Shown: positions 23,793-36,254, counted from the stretch's first letter. The stretch: DNA of 64,000 nt from Spodoptera frugiperda (GCF_023101765.2 NC_064215.1:434001-498000), one strand, 5' to 3'. The notes: generated by a model from the sequence alone, not told the origin. A program made the numbers and translations.

Positions 23793-23900
23793 AAGGTCGG
23801 CAACACACTTGTAACGCTTCTGGTGTTTCGGGTGTCCATGGGCGATTGCTAACCATCAAGTGATCCATCTGCTCATATACCAGCTTACATCATAAAAAAA
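23793..23900 (+). repeat. SINE-like repeat B, 3' end only
   Basis: The segment runs from AAAAGGTCGGCAACACACTT to CAGCTTACATCATAAAA. Confidence 0.5.
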
Positions 23901-24509
23901 AACATTTATCGTACATTTTAATAATACCATCGGATTTCTTCTAGATTTCTATAACTTTCAAATTATTTACTTAAACGAGTGATCCATCCAAACGCAACAC
24001 GGTATCCATGTCCTACATTCAATTTCTTCTCAATTCCCCTTACTTTGTAACGTAAATACAGGATGAAACTTAGGATTTTACTCAACAAATCCAATTTATA
24101 TGGCTTTCACTCAAAAATAGATTTGTTACAAACATCTTGTAACTTCGAACGAGATTGTTTGAGTATCCATTTTACCGGAACAAACACGCTCTCGGCAGAT
24201 GGCGCTTTTGTCCTAACTTTCTTCTACTAGTTAAATAACTATAGATGGAGTTTTAATTAAAAATCAGTCGTAGTGCATTTGAATGTCCTTATCTAAATTT
24301 AAAACTACGTTACAACTATTATACTTTGGACGAAGGATAAATTTGACGAACAATAAGAATGTAATAGTTATACCTACTTTATTTGAATTATTATTGCGCT
24401 CTGTTAATCCGCACGAACTTTGTTATGTGTGTATGTACCTACGTCTAACAAATAAACTGAATGTAATAGACAATAATAAACTACGACTAAGGCTTGAAAT
24501 TTAATTTGT

Positions 24510-24690
24510 ATGTATTTATAATTTGGAATATTAATAATGTATAATTGTGTTTTTAAATTCTGATTTATATTTTATTATTGTATGCCTCAACGGCGGGACA
24601 TAGCTGAACTAATTTTAATTATTTAAGATCTGTATTTATAATGCATACCTATGGTCCACAATAAAGCTGATTTGATTTGATTTGAATGGA
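24510..24690 (+). repeat. LINE 3' end with GATTT tail
   Basis: CCTCAACGGCGGGACATAGC is followed by an AATAAAG and a (TGATT)n microsatellite tail, typical of non-LTR elements that end in a short tandem repeat. No coding sequence is attached. Confidence 0.45.
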
Positions 24691-25116
24691 TTTTGTTACA
24701 TAAAGTTTATTCACACGCAATTTAATCCCAGACGGGAGAATATTAAAAAAAATCTGCGAAACAAACTGTCGCCTGCAGTACAGTTGAGCCATTTGTAACA
24801 TTTTTTAAAAGTCGGCAACGCATTTCACAATTGCACGTTTATCGCACAATGCTGTTCACGGCTATAAACCATTTTATTTTCTTTTTTTTTTTGAGAGAAG
24901 CAAGTTCAATTACTTAGACGAGTGAAGAGCGATTTAAATACTAAGAGAGAGTGTCAGATTCTTACTGGCTAAAATACAACCCGTTTCTACTCTTCAAGCT
25001 CAAAATCTTAACCCCTAGCGTGGTTTGAATCTGACAAATAGTTACACAGGAGTACACCGTGTAACATAATTTATGAACATTTTGTATTTTAAATGAAAGA
25101 GATGTCTAATCTGGAA

Positions 25117-25275
25117 TTGTGGGGGAATTGTGTCCAGTATATGGCAATAGGCTCACCCATTACATGGGACTTATAACACAAATGGTGAAAAGTGGGTGTA
25201 CATTGTGTAGCGGCATTACGTGTCGTAATGAGCACCTCTGCCTACCCCTTCGGGGATAAAAGGCGTGATGCTGTT
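25117..25275 (+). repeat. tRNA-derived SINE C, 5'-truncated
   Basis: The segment begins in GGAATTGTGTCCAGTATATG and ends CCCCTTCGGGGATAAAAGGC. It lies 40 bp upstream of the RGK exon at 25316. Confidence 0.65.
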
Positions 25276-25315
25276 GTTGTTGCTATGTCTAATCTGATAT
25301 TTGTAATTCTTCCAG

Positions 25316-25401
25316 ATTTGGACAGCACGGAGCAGAAGGTGTCTATAATGCTGAACGGTGAAGAATCTGAGCTTTACTTCGTCAACTGCACTACGACAAA
25401 G
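25316..25401 (+). CDS. Rgk: RGK-family GTPase, second recognised exon
   Basis: The exon is bounded by TTCTTCCAG and GTAAAA. Its 86 bases complete the split GAT codon from the previous exon and end in phase 0. It encodes LDSTEQKVSIMLNGEESEL, the strand pair before the G3 region. RGK proteins lack a canonical effector loop and a standard DxxG G3 motif, and neither is visible here, which agrees with the family. SINEs sit close on either side (25117-25275 and 25437-25602). Confidence 0.88.
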
Positions 25402-25436
25402 GTAAAAAGAAGAACGACGGTTTCGACTCCATGATT

Positions 25437-25602
25437 GGCGTGGTGGCTGGGCAACTAGCTGCCGTGGAACGTGTCGCGGGTTCGATTCCCGCACGGAACA
25501 ACTCTCTGTGTGATCCACAGATTGTTGTTTCGGGTCTGGGTGTCATGTGTATGTGAAATTGTATGTTTGTAAACGCACCCACGACACAGGAGAAAATCCT
25601 AA
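25437..25602 (+). repeat. tRNA-derived SINE A, full length
   Basis: TGGCGTGGTGGCTGGGCAAC, B box GGGTTCGATTCCCGCACGG and the end GACACAGGAGAAAATCCTAA are all present. This is the least diverged copy in the window. Confidence 0.75.
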
Positions 25603-25687
25603 TACGTTTAAAAAAAGTAGTAATTTAGAAAAATAAGACCTTTTTTTGTTTTTGCTTTGATTTTTCGATTGACGCTATAGCGCATTA

Positions 25688-25985
25688 GGGTGGGAGAGCC
25701 ATGCTTCGGCACGAATGGGCCGGCACGACCAGATTGATACCACAGTGATATCATAAACAACGCTGGCGTTGGGTTTCGTTGTATGAGTGAGGTTACCGGA
25801 GGCCCAATTACGCCCCTTCCCAATCTTCCAATCCCCGATTCCCCCACAACCCTTAAGTTCCTAACCTCCAAAAGGCCGGTAATGCACTTGTAACGTCTCT
25901 GGCGTTTCGGGTGTCCATAGGCGGTGGTGATTGCTTACCATTAGGTTTTCCGTCTCCTCATTTACCGGCTAATACCATAAAATAG
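25688..25985 (+). repeat. SINE-like repeat B, full length
   Basis: The copy is complete from GGGTGGGAGAGCCATGCTTC to CGGCTAATACCATAAAA. Confidence 0.65.
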
Positions 25986-26216
25986 CTATTGGCAACTAGC
26001 TGTTTTGCTTTTGATCGTGGTTCCGATCGCATCGGACCGCATTAGAATTCTTTGCTTTTGATGAGAAAGGCGCTAAAGCAATTTGTTTACCTGGTGTTAA
26101 GCAATCGGCGCCACCCATGGCTACCCACAACACCAGAGGAGCTTAATATTATGTATGTTTTAAAAAAACATTCTAATGCTGCTTTTGATCATCTTTAAAC
26201 TATAAAACTTGTTTAG

Positions 26217-26406
26217 GAGGAGATCGAGCGCTCGGAGCCACCTGATGCCTTCGTGGTGATCTACTCCGTGGTGGACAAGGCTTCCTTCCAGAAAGCTGAA
26301 CAGGAGCTGGCCAGGCTGCTCGACTGCGACATGCTTCGATCCCGACCAGCCATCCTCGTCGCTAACAAGATCGACCTGGCTAGAAGTCGAGCCGTTTCGA
26401 CACAAG
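26217..26406 (+). CDS. Rgk: RGK-family GTPase, exon with NKID
   Basis: The exon is bounded by TTGTTTAG and GTAAAA. It encodes PPDAFVVIYSVVDKASF, a Ras-superfamily core strand and helix, and then the G4 guanine-specificity motif NKID at 26364-26375 within ILVANKIDLARSRAVS. It enters in phase 0 and leaves in phase 1. The conserved LARSR after NKID is a hallmark of RGK and not of Ras or Rab proteins. Confidence 0.92.
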
Positions 26407-26443
26407 GTAAAATGTTTATATTGCGCTACGTCACTCAGAATCT

Positions 26444-26721
26444 ATACTAATATTATAAAGCTGAAGAGTTTGTTTGTTTGAACGAATCTCCGGAACTACT
26501 GGTCCGATTTGAATATTTATTTTTGTGTTGGATAGCGCATTTATAGAAGGTTATAGGCTACAATTAATAGGAACCGAGTAGAGCGAGATGCGAGTCGCTA
26601 GTGATAGAGCAAAGTGGCGAACAATTGGGGAGGCCTATGTCCAGCAGTGGACTGCTATAGGCTGATGATGATGATGATGATGATGAGTAGAGCGAGTGAA
26701 ACCGCGCGGAAGTAGCTAGTA
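26444..26721 (+). mobile_element. Helitron-like non-autonomous element
   Basis: It starts TCTATACTAATATTATAAAG and ends GGAAGTAGCTAG, with no obvious target-site duplication, as expected for Helitrons. An internal segment (26620-26690) carries the dispersed GGCCTATGTCCAGCAGTGG repeat with a (GAT)n run. Confidence 0.6.
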
Positions 26722-26752
26722 TACTTATAAATAAGCCCCAAAGAGGCTTGAA

Positions 26753-26950
26753 ACCAAGTCGAAGTCAAATCATTTATGTATTCCAATTAAACCATAAATA
26801 TGTAGATACTTCTGAAACGTCAACAAATAATAGTCTGTCAGTCTGTCCGTCAGTGAAGCTAGGCAAGAAGGAACTAGTCGGGTTACCTCTCATACTGTTC
26901 CGTTACTTGGAGAAGATTTTTTTATCCAAGTACTCCATCAGTTCTTTTTA
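26753..26950. repeat. GTCAAAGTC-type dispersed repeat
   Basis: Shared landmarks with 49350-49535 are AATTAAACCATAAATATGTA, ACTTCTGAAACGTCAACAAA and GTCTGTCCGTCAGTGAAGCT. An inverted, shorter copy is at 27370-27515. Confidence 0.5.
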
Positions 26951-27588
26951 GAAGCGTGACAATGTAACAAACATACATACGCTCACAAACTTCGCATTAA
27001 TAAAAAATATTAATAGATTTAAAAAGTACAAAATGTTCCAAAATATACTACATCTCACTATACCAGTCCAGTACCCACGTATATATATTTTTTTATATAG
27101 GACAGTATCAACACAATTATGTTCCGTTATAACTGATTTCCCTTGAGACGGAGCTTCGTCTCATGATGACTTTATCCAAGTAATCCTATTATTTATACAT
27201 TTCGGTATATCACTGATTGTATATAAGTAAGTCATTTACTTAATAAAAGTGGGTATTGGTCGAGTGTCGCCTTCTAGAAATAAATGTTATTAGTAGTAAT
27301 AGAATCCACTAGGTACTTATTTATTAAGACAAAGCTAAAATTATAGGTTTAGTAACTTTTACCATTTTTTTTTAAAAAAAGAGTAACGATGGAGTTTCTT
27401 GCATTCGAAACTACACTTTGGAACGAGCACCTAGATTCACTGACGGACAATTCAATTTGACGTTTCAAAAGTGCCTAATTTAGGATTAATTTAAATAAAT
27501 GCTTTGACTTTAACTGCGGTTTTGCACGCCTTCTTGCGAGGTTATGTTCTTGGTCATACGTCCAACTATGACATATGAAGTATATATA

Positions 27589-27895
27589 ATACTAGCGACC
27601 CGCCCCAGCTTCGCATGGGTGCAATGGTGATATATTATGCATATATGTATTATACATATAAACCTTCCTCTTGAATCACTCTATCTAGTTATTAAAAAAC
27701 TGCATCAAAATTCGTTGCGTAGTTTTAAAGATTTAAGCATACAATGGGATATAGGGACAGAGAAACTGACTTTGTTTTGTACTATGTAGAGATATATATT
27801 ATATATTAAGTTTTAAATATGTATTTGGATATAGATTATTGTCTGATTTTTTATCCCACGGAAACGCGGGCGAAGCCGCTGACAGAAGCTAGTAT
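27589..27895 (+). mobile_element. Helitron-like element
   Basis: It opens with ACTAGCGACCCGCCCCAGCT and ends AGCCGCTGACAGAAGCTAGT. The inner CATCAAAATTCGTTGCGTAG is typical of lepidopteran short elements. A 5' fragment of the same family lies at 22545-22568. Confidence 0.5.
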
Positions 27896-28042
27896 AATTA
27901 TAGCGACATGTAAAAGTGCTATTTTGTAGTCATTCAATCAACACTTTTGAAACTAATAGTAATCCAATCATTTTCAAAAGACCTTTTTGAACCTAAATAA
28001 TATTTCGCCAACATTAAACACAACAGACATAGTTATACTTTT

Positions 28043-28196
28043 TTCTGAGGGGGAAAATCATCCAACGACTTCTCTCGCCTTGGGCGAGGCGAGAGGGAGT
28101 GTCAGACTCTTACTGACTAAAAACCACCCCGTTCCTACTCCTGCTTTTCGAACCGGAGTCCCGGTAAACCCGCTAGGTAGTCCGCAGCTCCGGACA
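28043..28196 (-). mobile_element. R1-like LINE 3' UTR fragment
   Basis: The segment runs from GAGGGGGAAAATCATCCAAC to GTAGTCCGCAGCTCCGG. It lies 37 bp upstream of the last RGK exon. Confidence 0.65.
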
Positions 28197-28232
28197 GACG
28201 TAGTTATACTAACGAGTTATTTTCTTCAACAG

Positions 28233-28510
28233 ACGGCAAATGCCTGGCGTGCACGTACAAAGCTAAATTCATAGAAGTCTCAGTCGGAATCAACCACAAC
28301 GTGGACGAGCTTCTGGTGGGGATCCTCAACCAGATCCGGCTAAAAAAGCAGCAGTACACAGCCGAAGGTGGAAGGGAGTCCTCACCAGCTCACTGGTACA
28401 AATCCCGAGGAGTTGTTCGCGCCAGTATGAAGGCCAGGCAGATGTTCACCTGGATCTTCGGCAAGGAAGACTCCAAGTTTAAGAACTGTGAGAATCTGAA
28501 TGTCCTGTGA
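28233..28510 (+). CDS. Rgk: RGK-family GTPase, last exon with stop
   Basis: The acceptor TCTTCAACAG is followed by two bases that complete the split codon (GAC). The exon encodes DGKCLACTYKAKFIEVSVG (G5 region), INHNVDELL, then a basic linker and the C-terminal stretch MKARQMFTWIFGKEDSKF ending KNCENLNVL before TGA at 28508. That Cys-containing C-terminus is the conserved RGK tail and replaces the CAAX prenylation motif of other Ras proteins. The basic segment is known in relatives to bind membranes, 14-3-3 and calmodulin; binding here is inferred. Together with the exons at 7353, 25316 and 26217 it gives 255 residues. Confidence 0.93.
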
Positions 28511-28721
28511 GTAGAAAATGACGGACCAGTGTTCGTCTAAAGACATTGGGACTTCTGCGTGCGTTTGGAAGTGATAGTTCAGTGGATAAGGTTAGATATT
28601 GTTTGGTCGTACTTAAATGTTAAAATATAATAATACACGGCTAGTTATGGCGTCTGATGGGTATATTCAATTTGTTTTGTATGTGGCATATAATATTTTT
28701 AATTTTTAAATTAATTAACTA

Positions 28722-28890
28722 TAGTGAGACATACTAAATTAACTTAAAATGACGGTTGACTCACGTATATTAATGGAGAAAAGCTAGTTTCGAGTCACAA
28801 AGCCGCGCATCAGCTGATGAAGAGGCCATCCTCTGTGACTTGAAACTATGTAGTTCTCCATTAATTTACGTGAGTAAACCCTGATTTTTA
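28722..28890. mobile_element. MITE family A copy just downstream of RGK
   Basis: AACTATAGTGAGACATACTA and a mirrored GTGAGTAAACCCTGATTTTT bound a palindromic core (GTTTCGAGTCACAAAGCC versus TCCTCTGTGACTTGAAACTA). It probably lies in or near the RGK 3' UTR. Confidence 0.55.
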
Positions 28891-29358
28891 GTTGATATTT
28901 ATAATTACCTAGTGTTAAATACCTAGGTAACAACCCCGAAATCATCAAAGAAGTAAAAGAAGATATTATTATGTACAAAAGCAACGCTTTGGCGCGCTTT
29001 CTCCTAGTCTATGGTCCATCAGATATGACATAACTAACCGCGTGTTGCCAACCCAAAAAAAATAAAATGCCAAATATAAAATTGGTATTAACTAGTCGTT
29101 ATGTGCCAATTTTGAGAGAATTTAATAAATTTATGTATGTAAGTACTATATTTAAGTTAGGTAACATAATATGATAAGTGAGACGTGCAGTATTTTACCA
29201 AAATACTTTTAATATATCATTAAAATGACGTATCAGCAATATGTAAAGCATAAGTGATATATTATATCATGTAGATAAAAAATATTGTAAAAATATAATA
29301 TGTACCTACTAATATTATTGGACCATGCGTACTTACATAATATTTAGTTACGTATAAC

Positions 29359-29691
29359 CAGAGGTCGGAAATAGGTAGAGTTATTCATGTACTTTCTTGA
29401 TTTTCATACAGCGAAAGAATAAAGTGTGCGTGATTTTTTAATTAAAAAGTTATTTATGTTAACACAATTTAAACTACTGCACGCACGACGTTGCCAAACT
29501 TACATCAATGACATCGGATGTCCAAAGTTGTAAAATATCAATACGTGCGATGTTGCCACATTTGTAGTTATTTCTATCTCTGACGTTACTATTATTATTT
29601 GGATTGTCCATTAGAAATCGCGGGAAGGTCCATATTAATATCAACATTTCGATGCAAGTACATAAATAACTCTACCTAATTCCGACCTCTG
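29359..29691. mobile_element. MITE with about 33-bp terminal inverted repeats
   Basis: CAGAGGTCGGAAATAGGTAG at 29359 is mirrored by CTACCTAATTCCGACCTCTG ending at 29691, and the match extends inward through AGTTATT.ATGTACTT. This family is not repeated elsewhere in the window. Confidence 0.65.
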
Positions 29692-30825
29692 CTTATAACA
29701 GTTGTTACTTACGATAATTATATTATACATAGAATAAAATATTATACATAGTATCTAAAATACACCAATATATGTAACTTGTGTAGTTCATCAATAAATA
29801 TTAGTAATGTAATATTATTATATCATATATGGCGTGTTTATAGTTCTGTCTGTCTGTAATCCATGTTATCATTTACCTATTTAAACAAACCCAGAAATAA
29901 AAGTAAAAAACTTAATAGCTATGGTTACCAATTAAATTCAAAACAGTTTCTTTTTAAGAAAATTTAGATTCTGAGATAAAACGCTGCCTCCAATGTACTC
30001 TGATTTTAATGAGAATTTTCTAAAATATTGCGTACCTAATTAAAATACTTATGCCTAACTGAGTTAACATTTAATTAATTTGTGTTCAAATTCACATTGA
30101 TCCAGGGTCCACATTATTCCTTCCACCTCTACCAAAACTGATTTATCCTAAGCAAAAATATTTATAACCCCTAAATTGTAAGAAAAACCGTTTCGACATT
30201 AAATTACAGAATATTAATTTACCAAATTAACTTAAAATGAAAACAATACACGAAAAATGTGTAAAAAAAAAACAAAAATAAAATGTGTAATATTTTGAAA
30301 AATGAAACGTTTATTCACTTTGACCTTTGATAAAACCGAGTGAAACGGGTAATGAATACACTTTTATCCGGTTAAGAAGCTGAGTCTATGATAATCAGAT
30401 TTGGTTGAACATAATGTAACAAATATGTATATGTTTGGTAAGACTACCAAAACCACAAAATGGCACCTAACTTATAATACTTCCTTCAATATATACTGTA
30501 TATCCTTTGTATAAATCTAATAGTTGTATAAAATGTACATTATAATAACCGATGCAAATGCACTTATGGATTTGATGTTGTATTTTATATTGTAAGTGAA
30601 ATATTATACATGTTTGTGTATTATATTATGTAGTAGTTCTTGTATTCATTATACATATATAATAGTCACATTTAGCCACGTGTATGAAGGTGTTTGTAAA
30701 ATGGCTCTCGATTTAGGATTCTCTAGAAAAATAATGAAATTATAAATATTGTTTCCATAATAGTATTTTTAAACTGCTCAAGTTCAATACCTGAATAAAA
30801 AATAGTATAAAATATATTTTTTGGA
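29692..30825. other. AT-rich intergenic stretch
   Basis: Only A/T-rich runs and short (AT)n tracts are seen. No ORF with family resemblance and no clear repeat was found. Confidence 0.5.
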
Positions 30826-31078
30826 GATCTTCGATGGACACTTGAAACACTAGAGACGTTACAAGTGCATTGTCGGTCTTTTGAGGGTTAGGAATTAAAG
30901 GGTTGTTGAGGAATCGGGGATTGCGAAGATGGGGAAAGGAGATTATTGAGCCTCCGGTAACCTCACTCACACAATGAAACAGCGCAATCGTTGTTTTAAG
31001 TCGGTTTTCTGTGAGGCCGGTCATATCATACCGGTCGAGCCGGCCCATTCGTGCCGAAACGTGGCCCACACTTTTATA
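30826..31078 (-). repeat. SINE-like repeat B
   Basis: Minus-strand landmarks run from AGTGTGGGCCACGTTTCGGC through GTGAGTGAGGTTACCGGAGG to GTGTCCATCG. The extreme 3' end is missing. Confidence 0.6.
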
Positions 31079-31494
31079 TAACTAAATACTTCTTATAGTG
31101 TTAAAAAAACTCCGCAGTACATTAGAAGAATGCCTCACGGTAGCAATTTTACAATCACCTAGTTATTTTCGATAATGTCCACAAATTAATCATAAAGTCC
31201 CATTTACAAAAATATTGTTACTTATATCCTATAACACCATGACTGAACGCCATAAAGTTGTTTATTACTCCTATTAAATATCTTTACATCTTTTGGATTA
31301 CGATCGGAAACAGTGCCTTTTTATTATTAAAAAAAAATGTATTGTAACACCTTATGTGCTATTTTTACTAATAATTTGTGAAAAAAAATATTATAAAAAA
31401 CCTACCTTAGTAGTTGTTGTACTTCCCCTTATATTTATATAAATTATATTGAAGTATATTCGTCGTGTATTGCTCGGGTTCGATTATCGAGTCG

Positions 31495-31710
31495 AGATAG
31501 TTATTATAACTTTCGTGAGACATACTAAATTAATTGTTATGTTTTTCGGCTTACTCACGTAATTATTTGACGAGGAACTCGACTAGTATCAAGTCATGCT
31601 AGAAGCTCATATTTATGAGCAGCATTCCGCGACACACGACGCGTCGACTGTCGCACTGTTGGCTGCTGCTACTCAAATAATGAAGTGAGTAAACTGAAAA
31701 ACATAATAAG
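31495..31710. mobile_element. MITE family B copy
   Basis: ACTTTCGTGAGACATACTAA, TTCGGCTTACTCACGTAATT and AGCAGCATTCCGCGACACAC match 17740-18025 and 36255-36575. The right arm is shortened. Confidence 0.6.
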
Positions 31711-32214
31711 ATTGAGATAGGTATTCATGGGATTTTCGATTTTTGAAATTCTCAGTAAAGATATGAAAATACCCGATGTATAGCCTCATAACATAACTGG
31801 TAAAGAATAACATTTAATATACCATTTACATTTATTATAAGCATACTGTCTATCCTGCGAGTAATTAGGAAGAGGGATATTATGTAATAAAACACATAAT
31901 ATTGGTTCACGACAACATAATTTCGAACTGCATTTAATAATAATATCCGGGTATTTCGAAAAATAACCTGCATCTATCCGGTTCCTTTCAAAATTGTACG
32001 TCAAACGAACTCATCCCGATACACAGCAGACATGCTGTTTGTTTGTAATGTAAATAAAACTTTATTAGTATTATATTATAGTGCATTTTGCAAAATATAT
32101 GAGCTTTCAATTTCTATTAGTGGGCCTAGACAAATAATATGGTATTGGTAAATTATCTAATCTAGAGTAATCAATAAAATTGGAACGTCTTTTTGTATTA
32201 GGTATTGAAATAAT

Positions 32215-32345
32215 CCCCTCCAGTAACCTCACACACACAACGAAACACAAAAACGAAAACGAAACACGAAAACAGTCGGTTTTCTGTGAGGCCGTGAAAT
32301 CACTCTGGCGATTTCTTACCGAAGCATAACTCTTCCACACTTAAA
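32215..32345 (-). repeat. SINE-like repeat B fragment
   Basis: Family segments GTAACCTCACACACACAACG and CGGTTTTCTGTGAGGCCGTG are present, ending at CATAACTCTTCCACACTT. Confidence 0.5.
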
Positions 32346-33405
32346 TATGTTTTCTTTCACTTAAATATGTTTATATATCAATATTTTTGTTACCAAAAGT
32401 CTTCTGTTACCAGCTTCAACTACATTAATATAATTCAAAAAATTTCCCATCTTTTACCCTAAAGTCAAGATCATGAAAATCAGTCCTAAATTTTTGTTAT
32501 TTTAATGAATTCAAATGACTTTAAAGACTCAGTAGAATTCTGAAGTAACTTAAGACGATTTTAATTAAATTTTTAAGTCACAAGACACGATTAACTTTCC
32601 ACAATTTGTTTATTGTAAAAGGTGTTCCAATTTGCTTGGTAATTGTGAACTTTGCCCGGATGATTTATCAATGCAATATGTTGTAAAGTGTAGGCCTTTA
32701 AGAATATTATCATTATTGTAACATACTGTAGCTAGTGTTTATTGTAAATAAAATGATTGACAATAAAATTTGATTACTTTAAGTTGTTCTACGTAATTTC
32801 CTCATTTCCTTCTCCTACGCCATTCTGAACACAGCCACTAGCTCGGGTTCAACTAAAATATACAAAAATATTAAAATGTTGCTCTACTGTGTCGTTGCCT
32901 CGTTGGCCAAGTGGCGGTAGCCACACTGACAGACTGACTGACCTCTTAACAGTGCTATATAAATTCCAATTTTAACAGTGTTATTCAAACACGAAATGAA
33001 TCGTTAATTTATACGTAGGTCGGTAATAGGGACATTTTTTACGATATTTTCCACATCAAAGTGAAGAAAATTTAATGATCTTTTTGATGAAAAATCTTTT
33101 AGATATTTTATTTTCTGACTTGTAGATTTTTTATGTTTTTCGTATATATACAGGTATACGTATTATATTATGTTGTAAGAGGTACTTCTAAGCAATCTGT
33201 TTATTAATTTAGAACACCAACACTGCAGGAGGTAACTAAAATATTCTAATACTGCATTTAGTTTTAATCTAATGCAGTAAAGTGGGAATGTAATTACGTC
33301 GAAAGCTCAAGTGTCGTTACTGCACCGACATAGAGGTCGGAAGAGCGAAGGATTAAAACTAAACTACAGGTTTAGCTAGATAACCAAAGTATGCACAAGC
33401 TCCTA
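32346..33405. other. Intergenic stretch without recognised genes
   Basis: It contains a scrap of SINE C head at 32894-32915 (TGCCTCGTTGGCCAAGTGGC) and otherwise unremarkable AT-rich sequence. Confidence 0.45.
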
Positions 33406-33409
33406 AACT

Positions 33410-33605
33410 TATTTCGCTTGCTTTTAAACTATATGTGCCTACATCGGTTGTTTGAACGAGCTAATCTCCAGAACTCCTGTTCGGAATTCAATAATTAATT
33501 TTGTGTTGGATAATCCATTTATCGGGGAAGACTATAGATAGAAACATCACGCTACAATCAATAAGAGCCGAGCAGCGATGAAACCGCGCGGGAGTAGTTA
33601 CTCTA
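33410..33605 (+). mobile_element. Helitron-like element, diverged
   Basis: AACGAGCTAATCTCCAGAAC and GATGAAACCGCGCGGGAGTA match the 35396-35601 copy, with a mutated 3' terminus (AGTTACT). Confidence 0.5.
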
Positions 33606-34369
33606 ATTATATCGTAAGGTATTTCTTTTATATTTATCTACTTAGTACCCAATTTCATATGAGATAGATGAATCATCTGATGGTAAGCAATCGGCACCAG
33701 TCGTTTAAAGTAAGTATATGAGGTTTGGTGGTTTAGGTATTGATGATTGTCATGATGACTTGGAGGTTTGAGATTCTCATTTGAGCTTCTCGTACAAGAA
33801 GATTTAAAACCTGACAAGTACCAATATGACTTTTTCGTTCTTAATATTTTAGACACCACTGACTAACCGTATGATTAAGGAAAAACATCGTGAGCACAAT
33901 TGGACTTTAATTTCTAACTGAAAGTTTGAAAACGCCAACCCGCATTGAGCAAATGTGATGATTATTGCTCAAGCCTTTTCCGCGTGAGAAGAGGCCTTTG
34001 GTCAGCAATGGACACTATAGGCTGAAAATGTGAAGTGATGGTTTGGGGATAAGGGTTGAGGAGGAAGGCTGAGAAGTGACAACACACACTATCCCATTTG
34101 CAATATTAGTCATACAAATTATATTATATGGTCCATATAAATGTGGCAACAATTCAACCACTGTTATAATGTATGTAAGCCAAACTATGCATAACTGTAC
34201 CTACATGTAGTGCTTAGCATTGAAACCTAACTGCGGTTACGTCAAAGGGGTTGGAACATAGTACCGTCAGCACCTGTATTGGCTAACCGAAACATTTAAT
34301 GTAATAATATTAGGCGTAACATGTATGTCTTGTCACAAGTATAAGTCACAGTGATTGCACAGATCTTAC

Positions 34370-34675
34370 TAATATTTGTACTATAAATGCGAAAGTTTGT
34401 GAGTTTGTATATGTTTGTTACTCAATCACGTCAAAACTGTTGAAGGGATTAGGATGAAATTTGGAACAGGGGTAGATAATGGTCTGGAATAACACAGACT
34501 TTTTAACCTACGGGAACGCGCACGAAGCCGCGGGTGGAAGCATTTGTTAAGCGGGTTTTTTCTACTAGGGGTTGTCAGACTCTTACTGATTAAAAGTCAC
34601 CCCGTTCCTACTCCTGTTTTCGAGCTGAAGCTCCGGTAACCCGCTAGGCAGTCCGCAGCTCTGGGTATGAAACAG
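34370..34675. mobile_element. Helitron-like piece followed by an R1-like LINE 3' UTR fragment
   Basis: 34370-34545 shares GTTACTCAATCACGTCAAAA and GATGAAATTTGGAACAGGGG with 20215-20395. 34560-34675 is a minus-strand LINE 3' UTR (CAGACTCTTACTGATTAAAA to AGTCCGCAGCTCTGG). Confidence 0.5.
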
Positions 34676-34915
34676 ACTGTTAATTGAATGGTTTATTAAG
34701 CTAGTTGACTGCGACATAAGCAACAGAATTTCAATTTTGTACGCACGCGTAGGCATTCGAACATAATTAAAAGTCGCCAAGGAAATTGCCGACCAATATT
34801 AATTCAGCTTGAACGAATGTGAAACCCCTGAGGGCTGAGATTGATTGTGGAATACCGGACAGCCTTATATTTGATTAACCACACGCTTTGAGACTGTAAA
34901 AGTGTTACACGTATA

Positions 34916-35207
34916 AAGTGTGGAAGAGCCATGCTTCGGCACAAATGGGCCAGCTCGACCACGGCCTCATCGAAAACCGACGCGAAACAACGCGTGCGTT
35001 GAGTTTCGTTGTGTGAGCGAGGTTACCGGAGGCCCAATTCCTCCCTTCCCAATCTTCCCAATCCGCAATACCCGAACCCTTAAATTCCTAACCCCCAAAA
35101 AGCCGGCAACGCACTTATAACTCCTCTGGTGCTTCAAGTGTCCATGGGCCGCGGCGATTGCTTACCATCAGGTGATAGGTCTGCTCGTTTACCGGCGTGT
35201 TTCAAAA
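34916..35207 (+). repeat. SINE-like repeat B, full length
   Basis: It is complete from AAGTGTGGAAGAGCCATGCT to the oligo-A at 35203. The 61-94 codon ORFs across it come from the repeat and are not genes. Confidence 0.65.
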
Positions 35208-35395
35208 AAAAAACCTTAGTAACTTACTTAGACTATAGCAATGTAATGTGTAACAATAAAATTACGGTAATTCTAAAGTTTGAAGGTTTTGCCCAATTAC
35301 CCAGCGATCTTTACTTGTCACTGATTCAACTTAAAAACACTATCTACTACACCAATTATTGTTACACATGCCATATCTATACTATATACTATAAT

Positions 35396-35601
35396 ATATA
35401 TATAATATTATAAAGCTGAAGAGTTTGTTTGTTTGATTGTTTGTTTGAACGCGCTAATCTCCAGAACTACTGGTCCGATTTGAATAATTCTTTTTGTGTT
35501 GAATAGTGCATTTATCGACGAAGGCTGTAGGCTATAAAACATCACGCTATGACCAATAGGAGCCAAGCAGAGCGGGTGAAACCGCGCGGAAGTAGCTAGT
35601 T
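35396..35601 (+). mobile_element. Helitron-like non-autonomous element
   Basis: ATATTATAAAGCTGAAGAG at the 5' side and GGAAGTAGCTAG at the 3' end match 26444-26721 without that copy's internal insertion. Confidence 0.6.
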
Positions 35602-36254
35602 GATTATAGAACTCGTATGTTAGATTTGTTTCATATTTTGATGTGTTTAAGTCAACATTAAACTGGTTAGTATCATTCGACGTTAAACGGAAAAAAAGCG
35701 ATTTGATGATTTTCCCCGTCAAAAAACAAAATTGTTAATGACTCGCTAAAGCCAAAAATATTATCACAATTATGTATAATTTTGCAAATATGTTATATTG
35801 TTCTGTTTTAATGTGTTTTATTTTATTTTATATATTCTTATGAACTGAGAAAAATGCCATCGTTATGTTGTCCTACAGTGCATGTTGTGACACCTTAAAA
35901 TTTTGTGCATTTAAATTAATTATAACATAAGTGTTTAGATATACATAGTGTAATGTAACAACTACTGGTTGTCCAAATAAATAAATAAATAAATAAAGCT
36001 AATACCTACAAATTACACCAAAATAATCTTACAATATGACTTGCGAATCATAATAATTTTAATCCATTTAAACCCAACGGTTGTTTGGCCATCACACCGG
36101 CTTCACGTAATTTCGTTAGCCAGTTCGCTCCCATTTCCTTTCACAACCACTAATTAGAATATCAAGCTAAAATGAACTGAAAATATAGAAGCCTCGGACG
36201 ACGGGAGATTAGAACACTTCAAGCTTCAAATGTTTGAAATGAAAATTAAGAATA

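Noticed and set aside
25437..25500. tRNA gene at the SINE A head
   Set aside because: Same pattern repeated in several places with a common body and tail; it is SINE sequence.
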